Below are positions 37,416 to 49,141 of a stretch of 64,000 bases of DNA, one piece after another (position 1 is the first letter of the stretch; every line of letters begins with the position of its first letter). The stretch spans positions 6,043,254 to 6,107,253 of the forward strand of contig JAEVLN010000001.1 of NCBI GenBank assembly GCA_018350325.1, read 5' to 3'. Below the pieces are notes generated by a model. It did not search any database and was not told the DNA's origin. It worked only from the letters and a program-made list of their open reading frames with translations. This DNA is from Globodera rostochiensis. Lineage: Eukaryota; Nematoda; Chromadorea; Rhabditida; Heteroderidae. A program made the position numbers and the translations under genes.

Positions 37416-39245
37416 ATGGACAGTTCGGAGGGTGACGAATGCTCTTCCAGCACAAACTCCGGCAATCGGTCTGAGCATCGACGGACTGTCGGCGAACTGC
37501 TCGACCGTCGTCATTTCCATGAGCATTTCGACACGGACGCCTATTTGAAGGTGGTCAAAAAAGGGTTTATTTGCGCGCTTAGAGTTTAAAAACGATCGCG
37601 GGGGACCGCAGGACTTTTACGCCCGGGTGGACGACGCGGCCATGCAAATGGTTCTGTTCCATCTCCCCAACATTGTCGCCCGTCTCGGGCCGTTGCCGTC
37701 GCTGCTCGACTTCGGCTCGGGCCCCACCATTCACGTTTCCGTGTGCTTTCGAGAAACGGTCGACGAGGTCAGAGGGTGGACGGCACGGCACGGGTTGCAC
37801 GAACGATCAATACGCAGATTTATTTGGCCGACTATTTGCCTCAAAATCGTGCCGAATTGAGTCGATGGCTGGACGGACAAAGCGATTTTGATTGGAGTGC
37901 CGTGCTGAGGGTACCCAACCGGAAGAAATGGCACTAGAGACCGGACTTGAGCTTTGTCGAGATTCTCGAAAAATTTCGTGAAGCTCATTTTTAGTCGAGC
38001 GAGATCTCGAGGTCGAGATTTTTCGAGATCCTCGAGACGAGATCTCGTTTCGACCGGTCTCTAAGTGGCACAATTAATGACAGAAAGGGTGCCACCCTTT
38101 CAGATAATCGCCTGCCGAGAGGCCGTCCCGTTGAACGAAATGCGCCGAATGGAGCAGAAAGCGCGGGAAAAGGTGCAAAAAAATGGGGGGGGGGGGGGGA
38201 TTTCGTTGCTGATGGCGTTCAGATTCGTGCCGTTCTCTTCTGCGATTGCCATGTCTTTCCGGCCGTGCAAATTCCCGACAAAATTCGGCACGACAAAACT
38301 TTTGCGGTAATTTGAATTAACCCGAAGAGTGAGTGAATGCCAACCAAACCGGAGTGATCCCCCCAGGCGATCACAACATTACCCCCCAGGCGATCACAAC
38401 CTTCCCCCCTCCAGGCGATCACAACATTTCCCCCCAGGCGATCACAACCTTCCCCCCTCCAGGCGATCACAACATTTCTCCCCAGGCGATCACAACCTTT
38501 CCCCCCCCCCAGGCGATCACAACATTTCTCCCCAGGCGATCACAACCTTTCCCCCCCAGGCGATCACAACATTTCCCCCCAGGCGATCACAACCTTCCCC
38601 CCTCCAGGCGATCACAACATTTCCCCCCAGGCGATCACAACCTTTACCTCCCCCAGGCGATCACAACATTTTTCACGTTGGAGTACTGCTGTCTGAGCCG
38701 CTACGAATACGCGCTGGCGATTAACCATTTGAGCGCCCATTTGGGGCCAAACGGAGTGCTCATAATGGGCGGAGTGTTAGAGGAAACGTAAAGCATCTCA
38801 ATTTGCGAGCGATCGGAGGCCCAAATCACTGATCAAAAAAATCAAAACAAAAACGAATTCGACGGTTTTTGGGCCTCCGATTGAATTTTGATTCTGTGCC
38901 CGCCCGCCGTCCATTCTTTTCTCAGATGGTGCGCCTTTGGGGGCCGACAGTTCAAATGCCTTTTTGTCAGTCGCCAGCTAATGATCGAATGTTTGCGCGG
39001 TGCGGGGCTGACCCTGGAAAGGTTGGCATTTTTAGAGATCGGAATTGAGGTGATCTGATCGAGAATCTCTCGTCAAGATTTTGATCAAGAATCTCGATCA
39101 GTCCAATCTCTAAATGGCATACGGCATCGGTCAGAGAAACCGCCGACGAACCGCGCATTATTATCTCAGGGACCAATTGGACAACGAATTGTTTTATGAA
39201 CTCGACGGAATGTTCATTTTGGTGGCAAGGAAAATGGCCGAATGA
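37416..39245 (+). CDS. NNMT/PNMT/TEMT-family SAM-dependent methyltransferase
   Basis: Small-molecule N-methyltransferase using S-adenosylmethionine. Eight exons join in phase to 270 aa, the normal family size: 37416-37550, 37612-37767, 37818-37910, 38104-38172, 38223-38306, 38684-38787, 38926-39021, 39170-39245. SAM-binding motif I is LLDFGSGPTIHV (about residues 85-96), followed by IYLADYLPQNRAELSRWL and FDWS, hallmarks of the NNMT/PNMT/INMT group. Then come YEYALAINHLSAHLGPNGVLIMGGVL and a C-terminal LDGMFILVARKMAE. The substrate cannot be assigned (nicotinamide, phenolic amines or others). The acceptor of exon 6 (ACGTTGGAG|TAC) is weak and directly follows a tandem array with many better-looking CCCCAG sites. 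Introns 3 and 7 contain palindromic elements. Confidence 0.88.
37935..38063. repeat. TIR-bounded palindromic element in methyltransferase intron 3
   Basis: Ends are inverted: TAGAGACCGGA at the left and CCGGTCTCTA at the right. The interior is a series of GAGATCTCGAGGTCGAGA palindromes. It makes up most of the intron. Confidence 0.8.
38360..38670 (+). repeat. ~20-bp array in methyltransferase intron 5
   Basis: About 15 copies of CCCCAGGCGATCACAAC(A/C)TT with C runs of varying length. Each unit contains a pyrimidine run followed by CAG, resembling a 3' splice site. Confidence 0.9.
39033..39112. repeat. TIR-bounded palindromic element in methyltransferase intron 7
   Basis: TAGAGATCGGA at the left against CCAATCTCTA at the right; interior GATCGAGAATCTC / GATCAAGAATCTCGATC palindromes. 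Confidence 0.7.
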
Positions 39246-39616
39246 ATCGAACGGAGGATGGAATTTCGAGAATTGAAGTTTTGAATTGTTGTTAATTGTT
39301 AATTTTGATCGATCATTTGTACGTCGAACCATCAAACTTTGTGTGTTTTTTGGGGTCTTATTTGAAAATTTGGTTCAAACATCGTCCGATCTCAAACCCA
39401 AATTTTTGAATATCCAACAAATGACCACCAAACTTTGAAATGATAAGGAAAAGCAGCAGGAACAATATTTATTTTATTTATTTATGGCACTATTCAAACT
39501 TATTTTGTTATGGACACATAAATACAACAAATTGGGGGAATGTCCGTCTTTTGACTTTTGAGCAACACATTGACCAAAGAGATGGAAAACGGAGACTGAC
39601 TGACACTTTAAATTTA

Positions 39617-42474
39617 TTATAAAAGCAGCAATTTCATAATGTACATCAGCACAGCGGAAACAGCGGCGGACACCGGAAGAGTAACCAACTGAAAAGAAAT
39701 TTTTGAATTTTCAAATTTTTCATTAATATACTGTACACTTTTATTACCCAAGAGATTGCGATGGAACCAAAGATATGCCAGTCGATGCCTTCGCCCGATT
39801 TGATGGTGCCCACGGCGACGACGCTGCCCACCATACAATGCGTTGTTGAAATGGGCAAGCCCAACATGGAAGCCGTCAGTACGGTCACTGCGGCGCCGAA
39901 TTCGATTGTGAAACCGCTGAAAGAAAAAAGAACAAATCAAAAAAAAAATTCAGTTTATTAACCCCCAAAAAATGTCGCGCATTTTTAAAAAATGATGACA
40001 ATAAAAAAGAACAAACGACGGGTGTGGACTGAATGAATGAATGAATTGACTTGCCTGCACGGGTTGACATCAGACATCTTCTGGTCAACAGTGTTGATTA
40101 CTTAAAAATTAAAATTTGATCGAGAGTCTTGAGACTATGGGGTGATGCCGTGCCAGTACACCACCACCACACTGTTGTGCCGTACTGGCGCCTGCCCCTA
40201 CCTACCTCGATCCCCAAGCAGCCAAAGGCCCATGCAAATGGCGAACACACCAAAAAAGAGGAGCCAAATTGGTGTCCGTAGTTCATCCTCGTCCACGCTG
40301 TTTGTAGACCACACGGACAGCAGCGTGACGAGCGGAGCAATGGAATTGCTCACATCGTTGGCACCGTGGGCAAATCCGCCAAAGCAGGCGGTGAACACCT
40401 GAACAAACAAAGGGGCAGGAGGTGTTAGAAGCTGTGTATGGGGGGAGGAAGTTGCCTGAATTGTGCTGAACATTCGCAATGTTTGCGCGTCTTCGAGACG
40501 GTCTTTGCGCGGAAAAAACCATGCAGCCCATCCCCGGAGGGCTAAATAAGTGAAGTCTTGCTGTACTATACATATACAGTCAAAGAGATTGCTTAAATTG
40601 TTTTTGTTTAAAATCAAAATTCAATGATCAAACTGTTGAAGTTCGAGAGTGACGAACGGACAACAAAATCATCTCTTAAGTTCGAAACAGCATGAGGCCG
40701 TCTTGCGCCACCATTTTTCTCGCAACACTCTCGAACCACAACACCAAGCCGCTTCTCCAAACAGAGAACCGTTGGGATTGAGCAGTGAAATCCATTCAAA
40801 TTCCATTAGTATATTCAAGGAGTATCTCTCGGCCTCCCATTTCCCCATCCCAAAGGTTCTGCTGAGAAGGGCACGGCACGGAAACGACAAAACTCTTTCT
40901 GGCATTTTTTTTTTTTTTTTGCTTTGGCCCTCTTACTTGGCTTGAATGGCTGTCGCCTTTCATTCGGCGGGCGCTCATTCTGTTCCACCGAAGGCGGCGG
41001 CGTGTCGGTGCCGTCGCCGACGCTCTTTTTGTCTTCGCTGCCTGAATTTCGATAGGTTTTTCAATTTGTTGTATAATTATAGTAATTAGGTAATTACTGC
41101 TAATCCATGCCAAAATCCTCGGGCGCACCACAAAATGGAAAAGCAATGCGGCACAAACACCCAGCCCAGCGGAAATGCTCAGTGCAACCAAAAAGCTTAA
41201 TTGGGGCAGACCCAACCCTTAAAAAACAAATTTTAAACTAAAAAAAAAACCAAAAAATTACGCTCAAAGCCTTTGTACACGACGGCAAAAATGTTGCATG
41301 CGATACAAAAGAAGTAGAAGACGGGCAATGCGCGAAGGCCACATTTTACCGGATTTCTCTAAATATTTATTTTCGCAAAAATTTTTGCAAAAAGTTTTGA
41401 CAACACCGACCCGTCGCAGAACAGCAAAGTCCACGATCATGTAAAGCGAGGCTGAGACGAAGCCGGAAAGGACAGGCGAAAGAACCTTAAAAATTGATGC
41501 AAAAAGTTTAATTTTTAAAAAAAATATGCATTTAAATTACCCAAGAAAGCGTAATTTTGACAACTGTCTTCCAGGAGACGCCCTCGAGACCGTTCATCAC
41601 CAAAGTGAAGCCGAGAATGGCGCCGACGATGCTGTGCGTGGAGGAGACGGGCAAACGGAGCAAAGTCGCGGTCATCAACCACGCACTTCCGCCTGCAAAA
41701 AAGAAAAATGCAAATTCAAAAAACACCGAACCCCCAAAAACTGATCAGTATAAAATATCCGATCAATCTGATCCGGCTGCGATGAAAGGAATATTAACCG
41801 GACTTTGAGAACCAAAATTCAAGTAATTTTTGCAACAAAAAAAAACTTTCAGAGACTCCCGACATTGTTCAAACAAAAGGCACCAGTGCCCAGAGAATCC
41901 TTCCAATTCCCTTGCGATGTCGTCCACCCGACGCCTCCAATTTTACCTCCGAGAATGGCCAGCTGACCGAGCAAAAGTTGACTCGGGTGCTCTGCGTACA
42001 AACGCCTCTTCAGCATTTCTTGCATTGCATTCGTCACACTAGAGCCTAAAGAAAACGTCGATGGGTGAACGGACGGACGGACAGCAAATTTTGCATAGCA
42101 AAATTCAACTGAAAGTTCTTTTGCATTTGCGCTTACCAACAAGCACAGCGCCAAGCGTCTCCATAATGGTGGCCAAAATGAAAGCGTTTCGAAGTGTCAA
42201 CACTTTCGATCCCACCGAAGTTCCAAATGCATTTGCCTGTGTGTACATAATTATTTATTTTGTTTCTTTCGAATTTAAATAATTAATTAGAAATAATTTA
42301 TTCGCAATTTGGAAACATCGGCACACCCACCACATCATTTGCGCCCATGCCAAATCCGAGCACAAAGGCGAGGACAAATCCGAGCACCAAAGCCCACAGA
42401 TAAGCAGTGTGGAAGTCGGCGATTGCACAAGTTGGGGTGGAGAAAATGGTAAAAGATGTGAGGGGAGAGGACAT
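39617..42474 (-). CDS. SLC20A: SLC20/PiT sodium-dependent phosphate transporter
   Basis: Plasma-membrane Na+/phosphate symporter of the PHO4 family. Exon 1 (42474-42331) runs from MSSPLTSF to [10 protein letters not shown] and exon 2 continues [19 protein letters not shown], giving the first PiT signature. Further exons encode [20 protein letters not shown], a central polar loop (41050-40620, least certain) and the second signature [18 protein letters not shown]. Then come [20 protein letters not shown] and the last TM segment, ending at 39617. The duplicated GANDV and (S/T)STHxxVG motifs in both halves are diagnostic of the family. The exact exon set of the loop was not resolved. It shares a 568-bp divergent promoter region with PGM3. 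Confidence 0.9.
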
Positions 42475-43042
42475 TTGGGCCTTTCAAAATCACTGAGTGA
42501 TCAGCAAGAGTTACTGGAAAAATTGTACATCACCAGAACCAATGTTGAAAAATGTATACCTAATTTGATTTTCAAACAAAAAAATGTTCAAATTCAGGTC
42601 CGGGGTTCAAAATCGGTCTAAAACGAGGTCATTCCGGATTCCCCCGACCCCAAAAAAGCCTAGAAACATGTTTAGCATGACTTTAAACGTTTTTTTGAAA
42701 ATACTTAGCTTAATGAAATGATCAATACCCATTCGATTGATACAAATTTGTTCTGTTACCTAAGTTGATATGGGCGCGCAACCGAGCCTTTTATAATGGA
42801 CGTCCGAATTTTTTTGTTTGAATTTTTATTTTTATGAAAACATTCGCTTCAAAAAATTATTCAAAATGTTTTGAAAAAATCCGGGAAAAATGCCGAGAAT
42901 AATGAATGGTGTTCCCGGTTTTACGACCCGAATAGTATTGGATATTGAATAATCTTTTCACTAAAATGCCGTAAATTTTTTCTATTCTTTTATAAGTAAT
43001 CAATCATATTATTTGCTCACCCACCGGGAAACAAATTGGCAA
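42475..43042. other. Divergent promoter region of SLC20 and PGM3
   Basis: AT-rich, 568 bp, no exon seen. It should contain both promoters or trans-splice outrons. Confidence 0.5.
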
Positions 43043-45544
43043 ATGGCACAACCAAAGTGTTTTGTTTATGGCACTTCCGGATTTCGTGACAATGCATTGT
43101 TGCTGGGACCCGTCGTTCGTCGTACAGCGTTTTATGCCGCAATAAGAGCGCGGTCAGCTTTTTTAAAAAGAACAAAAACTTTTAATGGCCCAATTTTTCA
43201 GAATGCTGGCAAAGGCTGTCGGTATTATGATCACCGCATCGCATAATCCCATTTTTGACAACGGAATCAAATTGGTCGATCCAAACGGACGAATGCTTCC
43301 GATGGATTGTGAAACGGAGTTGACAAACATTGTGAATGCCACTGAAGACGAATTTGAACGGATCAGAAAGGAAATGATGAACAAAACTGTCATTGTTGGG
43401 GGGCGACCGGCGGTGATCATCGCGACGGACACGCGTCCGTCATGTCCTGAACTGCTTGGCATCGCTGTCGAAGCGATTGCCCGTGTGGACGGAATCCATG
43501 TGGAGAAATATGGTGGTTATTTCTTCTTTTTTGTAGAAATTTTTTTGGTTAGCCTATAAGCAGGACGCTCCGCCTGTCGAGAAAGTTGTTGAATTTTAAT
43601 TGTTTTTTATTTTAAGGCATTTTGATAAAAAACTTTGGCTAAAATTTCGCCAAAAAGCAACCTCATTAAAGTTGCCGTTAAAAAATCCATAAACGTTTTG
43701 CTTTTTTATATTTTAAGGGTTTGTCTTGCCGTCTTTGTTAAGAAAACGCGTACTAGTTTTTTGAAATTCCAAAGACTATTTCAGAAAATAGCACAACGCC
43801 TCAACTTCATTTCATTGTTCGCTCTATCAACAGAGAAGACACCGAAGTCTCCAGGAACTCTTTTTTGTTTCGTTTTCGTCACGCGTTGGCCGCTTCCCTC
43901 AAAGTACACGTTCAGTCTTGTTAAATGCAATTGCGAGAGGTTACTACAAAAAAAAAACAGAAAATTTTGCTGTTTAACGAAATCGTCTAAAAAACATTCC
44001 ACGTGAAATCGTGATACAAAAAAAAAGAAAAAAGAAAAAAAAATTTTTTTTTTAAACAATTCTAATCGTCAACCCATTTTATATTTTCTCGTTCAGTTGA
44101 TTCCATTGACCAACTGTTCGCGCTACACCAAACAACTTTTTGTCGATTGTGCCAACGGAGTCGGCTCTCTTTGGGTGCACAAATATTTGGGGCCCGTCGA
44201 TGTTCATTCTGCTACCGGTCACTTGACGGAAGCCAGTTCGGTTGAGCCAGTCCAATTAAACATTCTGAACACCGACACGGACTCTCTTTTGCTGAACGAC
44301 CAGGTACTTCTTGAAGTTGAAGCCTTCAAGAATAATAAATCTGTTTTAGTGCGGCGCCGACTTTGTGAAGATTCACGTCAAACTGCCGACCAATTTTGAC
44401 TCCGTTCCGCCAAATGCCCGCTGTGTGTCGTTGGACGGAGACGCGGACCGTCTCATTTACTTTTACTCGATGGTTGGAGATGAACCTGGTGGCGGTGGTG
44501 GGCGAGTTGTACTGCTCGACGGTGACCATATCGCCGCTCTGTTCGCCCGTTTTATTGCCGAGGTTTGTCGAAGGCGTGCGGCGCTTTGTTTGACAAATTT
44601 TGAATTTTTTTAAAGCAATTTTCTGCCGCCGAACGTTTGGGTCAAAAAATTGCTCTCACTTTTGGTATTGTACAGACTGCTTACGCCAACGGAAATTCTA
44701 CCCGATTTTTCTCGGAAAATTTGGTTACTTTTTATTTTTTTATTTTTAATTTATTTATAAATTAAAAATAGGGCATCGTTCCGATTATGACAAAAACGGG
44801 CGTCAAACATTTGGAAGAGGCAGCGCAACGATTTGATGTTGGGCTCTATTTCGAGGCGAATGGACATGGGACGGTGTGCTTTAGCGATCGATTTTATGCG
44901 TATTTGGATGAATTTTCGGGGTTTTTAATATTTTAAAATTTAAAAAAGGTCATTTCAAATGTTTCAGAGAAAACAATGTTGTTCCACGCCACATCGAACT
45001 GTTGTCAATGTTCTCCCAACTTGTCAATGAGGTCCTTACAATACAATTTCTATTTATTGAAAGAAAATGCCTTTTTTTTTAGGTTATCGGTGATGGAATT
45101 GCTGACATGCTGGCGGTCGAATGCCTTCTCCGGTACTTTGATTGGACGGTCCAGGATTGGCTTGCCGAGACGTACATCGACATTCCCAATGTCCAGAAGA
45201 AAGTCGAGGTGTCTCCTCCCCCCCCCCCGGCGACGAATTTTGGGGATGCCGTTGAATCCGTCCGGTTTAGGTGAACGACCGCTCTGTTTTCGAGACTGCG
45301 GCTGATCGGGAGACATTGCTCGTACGCCCGGAGGGAATTCAGGCCAAAATAAACGAAATTGTCAACGAATTCGACAGAGCGCGTGCATTCATTCGGTTGG
45401 CTAAAGCATTTTGGGCATTTTAAATGTTTGCTTTTAAGGCCGTCCGGCACGGAGCCAATTGTGCGCATTTACACCGAAGCTGAAAGCGATGAAAAGGCAA
45501 ACGAACTCGCCGAACGCCTTGCCGAACTCGTCCTTCCCTTTTGA
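43043..45544 (+). CDS. PGM3: Phosphoacetylglucosamine mutase (PGM3/AGM1)
   Basis: Interconverts GlcNAc-6-P and GlcNAc-1-P on the way to UDP-GlcNAc, needed for chitin, N-glycans and O-GlcNAc. The start [18 protein letters not shown] at 43043 matches the family; an upstream in-frame ATG at 43013 exists. All four functional loops are visible: catalytic serine loop ITASHNP (43230 region), metal loop SLDGDADR (44430), sugar loop FEANGHGT (44853), and phosphate loop IRPSGTEP (split over an intron near 45400-45450). Also [16 protein letters not shown] in an exon starting about 43788, [10 protein letters not shown], and [12 protein letters not shown]. The introns between 43506 and 44096 are the least certain part of the model. 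It is likely followed on the same strand by the RPAP1-like gene. Confidence 0.92.
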
Positions 45545-45905
45545 AAGTTTCCACTTTAACATGACTTTGACGACCTTCCATTTTTGACTTTAACTATAGT
45601 TCGGGTGTGACAAACGCATATTTTATACGTTATTCCAAATTTTACTCAAATGCACTTTTTGTGATAGCAATTCGAATGCTTTCATATCACTTTTTTCTCA
45701 AATATTTCACTTTCTCATTTTTATTTTTAATCTTATTGTTAAAGACATACTGCTGACTTATTGTATTTACACTGAGAGACAATGGACATTCTGTTTTGAA
45801 TAAATAATAATAATAAAAAGGGTTTTTCTCTGGTTGAAAAGCTTTTCCATTTTTTGTTAAATACCTTTCTCCATAAAATGCCATGTTTGTTATGGGTGTA
45901 TAAGT

Positions 45906-45986
45906 AGGGTTGAGCCCCGACTTTTTTTAGCCGGGGTTTTCGTCCCCGACTTTTCCCGCCCCCGAGGGGTCGGGGCTCAACCCTAG
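45906..45986. repeat. Short palindromic element just upstream of the RPAP1-like start
   Basis: AGGGTTGAGCCCCGAC at the left is the reverse complement of GTCGGGGCTCAACCCT at the right. The interior GCCGGGGTTTTCGTCCCCGAC is itself near-palindromic. It ends about 19 bp before the next ATG. Confidence 0.8.
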
Positions 45987-46004
45987 ATATAAGCATTGTT
46001 TAGT

Positions 46005-48784
46005 ATGGCAGCCCAAATGTTCAGAATTGGAAAGCCAAAGAATGGTCAGCAACAACAACAACAACAACAGCAGCAGTCGAAGAAGGAAGTGCGCTTTGAA
46101 TTGCAAATTGCCGAGGGGGAGGAGGCAAATGAACCGATGGTTTTGGGCACTGTTCAGGTGGTCATTTAGGAGAGCCATGGTCTAAGAGAAATGCTTGCGC
46201 TGTTTAAGGAGCGTTTCAGTGGCTTTTTTGAACTGCCCGAACGGTGCGTTCCGTTTGAAGCAGAACCAATGGATGATGCAGGCTTTGAGCAAGGCTTTCC
46301 GGCCGTGTTCAACTTGGCGACGGCCTCCAACTTTAAGGCAATGTCTGAATCGGCGGATTCCTTGGGAAACAAAGGTGTTTAAACCGATTGTTTATTTGTT
46401 TTTGTAAAATTAAAATTTTACAATTTTAGATGGAAAAGCAAATTCAAAACAAAAAGGAAGCAGTCTTTTTGCGCAGCATTTTCACCAAACCATCCGGGAG
46501 GAGGGGGAACCGCCACCTTTACAAGCAGTAGTTGTCGACAAATCGATTGATGAAACGATCAAAAATTTGGAGCCAATGTCTGCCGGTTCTTGCAGTTCAA
46601 ATGCGCTGAATACATATGGAAATGCGACGAATTCTGTTCAATCGGAACGCTATGCCCTCGTTGGACTTCTTTTTTTGTTTATTTTATTTAATTGCTGCAA
46701 TTTTTAGGACCCGGTCCATTCCGATTTGACCGTCAAATGTCTTCAAAATGTTTTCTCACGCCAGGAACAGCAGCTCATTAAGCTCTTTGATGCTTTGGCT
46801 TGCATAAGTTCATCAGCACACATTTCTTCGCCGAATTTGTCGACGCCCGAAACTGTTCGAGTTTTGGACGAAGCCAAACGGAACATTGCGCACATTCGTC
46901 CGCTTTATCTTGAACAATTGTACGTTCTGTTCTGAGAACTTTTTTTTGTTTTGACGTTTTGGCCTCCCCCATTTAGCCAAAGTGAAGAGAGCGGACGCGT
47001 CAGTTGGCGCTTTGCACGGCGTCTCGTCGACCCGTTCTCCGACGGGGCGTGGACTTTGAGTCCGATCCGACGAGTTTTGGACGCTGTTCAGCAACGGAAG
47101 TGAGTGACTTTTTTTTTGTTATTTGCCAATTTTCCCCACATTTTTACTCTCAAATTGTTGAATATTGTTTTATAGTCCGGACATTGCAACGTCCGACGAC
47201 GTGGAAATTGTACGGCTCGCCTTGCTTTGGACCGTTTTGCTTTTGCTTGAACGGCCCGCCTTTTTCCGTGCCTCCGTCAACGTGAGCGAATTCTTCTGCC
47301 GATTGGCTGAGCTTTATTTGATTGGTTTGTACAATTTTTTTTGATTAAATTTAAAATTGGACACTTTGCCCCCCCCCTCCCCCTCCCCTCCCCTCCGGCG
47401 TCGTTATTTGGAACAATCTTGCTATAGCGTTCAGACTCGCTCAAAAGCATTTTTATTAGGCGTCGAAGAACGAACGTTTTAAGTCAACAAACTAAACCCT
47501 GTCGCTTTTGGGTGTGATTTATCGCGCCATTTTAATTTAAATGTGCACCAATTGTTTGTTTTCATGTACAATATTTCTTCCAGTTTTAAGGTCCCGAAGT
47601 TTTTGTGTACGACGAGTCAATTCGGAGTTGTGTCTCCATTCTGATTGACACTTTTCTGGTTGACGCGTGTCAAAAGGGTCTTTTGACTCTCCATCTCAAT
47701 CAGCCAATTGCTTCTCTTGATAAATTTGCTCCATTGTAAGTTTTAAAAAAGGAAAACGAAAACATGTCTTACTTTATCCTGGAGACCGGACTGGACCTGG
47801 GTTGGTCCAGACCATGATTTTCCTGGACTCCAGGTCCAGAATCCAGGTTCGGAGCACTCTGGACCTGGAGTCCAGAAAAACCTGGACTATTAGTCCAGGT
47901 CCAGGTCATTTCCAAAATCCAAGGATTTTTTCAAAATTCCGTTCTCTACTTTATCCCGACATCTCTTTTTTGATTATTCCGTGTAGAGTTTCCAAAATCT
48001 ATTTTTTATCTCCTCCCAATGGTTTCATGGCATTTATTTTCTAAAGCTTCGAGGATCTGCTCCAACGCTTTGAGAATTTCTCTTCCGGCGACGACAATTT
48101 TGCTCTGTTGCTGTTGATTGGCGTCTACTTGAACGCGTCCTGTGCCGATGGACTTTTGATGGCCCAAACGCTTTGGTCACCCAAAAGGGATGTGGTCCGA
48201 CAAATCATTCTGCCGGAAGAAAAAGTGGTAATCTTTAATATCCGTTTTTTGTTTTGGACAAAAGTAAAGCTGGTGCCCCACAATTTTTATCTGACAATTA
48301 TTCAAAAAAATGATTTATTTTTTTTCTAAATCGAACAAACTTAGTCAAACACATCGACCATTTAGACATCAGATCAATTTTTTCCCAAAAATGTGGAGCA
48401 CCCTGTTTTTAACGTTTTCAAGTACATATTAGGTTATGGTCTTTTTTATTTAGAGTCGTCTAATTCCATATATTTTTGCCGAAAAATGTGCGGGAGATGG
48501 AGAGCAGCAGGAACAGCTGTTCGGGGTAGAGCTGGCGAAGCTGATTATGAACTACGCCAGTGCATTGAGAGAGGGCACGGTCATCGCGAGCAGAAACGGG
48601 GCAATGCACGCAATTGCGTCCGAGGAGATCAAACAGTTCACCCTGCGGCGGCGGAATCAAACGGTAAATGTATGGCACATTCATTCCCTTCCAATGCTTC
48701 TGAGGGTTTCAGGACAGAAGAGAAGAGCAACAACGTAAACTGACAGGAGGAGACCTACCAAGTGATATTCCCGAAAAAAGTTGA
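46005..48784 (+). CDS. RPAP1: RPAP1-like RNA polymerase II-associated protein, compact
   Basis: RPAP1 supports RNA polymerase II assembly and Mediator interaction. Ten exons join in phase to about 545 aa: 46005-46157, 46209-46374, 46430-46659, 46708-46919, 46977-47099, 47176-47324, 47591-47735, 48047-48224, 48454-48663, 48713-48784. N-terminal QGFPAVFNLA and GSSLFAQHFHQTI resemble the RPAP1 N-terminal block (FPAVF ... SIFAQEI). Near the C-terminus, FFEDLLQRFENFSSGDDNFALLLLIGVYL resembles the RPAP1 C-terminal block (FLDHFEAVSFGDHLF). The large helical-repeat middle of vertebrate RPAP1 (about 1,390 aa) is mostly absent. A poly-Gln tract follows the start. AATAAA occurs at about 48803. The structure is well supported; the family assignment is moderate. 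Confidence 0.65.
47780..47948. repeat. TIR-type palindromic element in RPAP1-like intron 7
   Basis: Left end GGAGACCGGACTGG, right end TTCCGTTCTCT. The interior is repeats of CTGGACCTGG / CCAGGTCCAG in both orientations. Confidence 0.65.
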
Positions 48785-49141
48785 CATTTTAAAGTTTTTT
48801 GAATAAATTTATAATATCGCTACTTTTATTCAACTGACGCATGACAAATTGTGAAGTATATATTGTACATAGAGAGCATATAGATTTTTTGTATGAGTTT
48901 CTTTAAAAGTAATCATTAATATGAGCAGCAGCAGCATGACGGGGAAATTCATTTTTATGTAATAACCAAAAGCAAAAATGAATCCATGATTTCATTATGT
49001 TGTACCTCAGAGTTAAAAAATACACATTCAAACAAAAATAAAGCTGATGTTGATGAGAGAGAGAGAGCGAGAGAGTAACTTACAAATAAATGTTTGTTCG
49101 TCGACGGGAACAAACAAATTAAATTCATTTCTTTCTTTCTT
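48785..49141. other. Intergenic between convergent RPAP1-like and ATG9
   Basis: 357 bp, AT-rich, with a GA microsatellite near 49055-49075. No gene. Confidence 0.6.
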
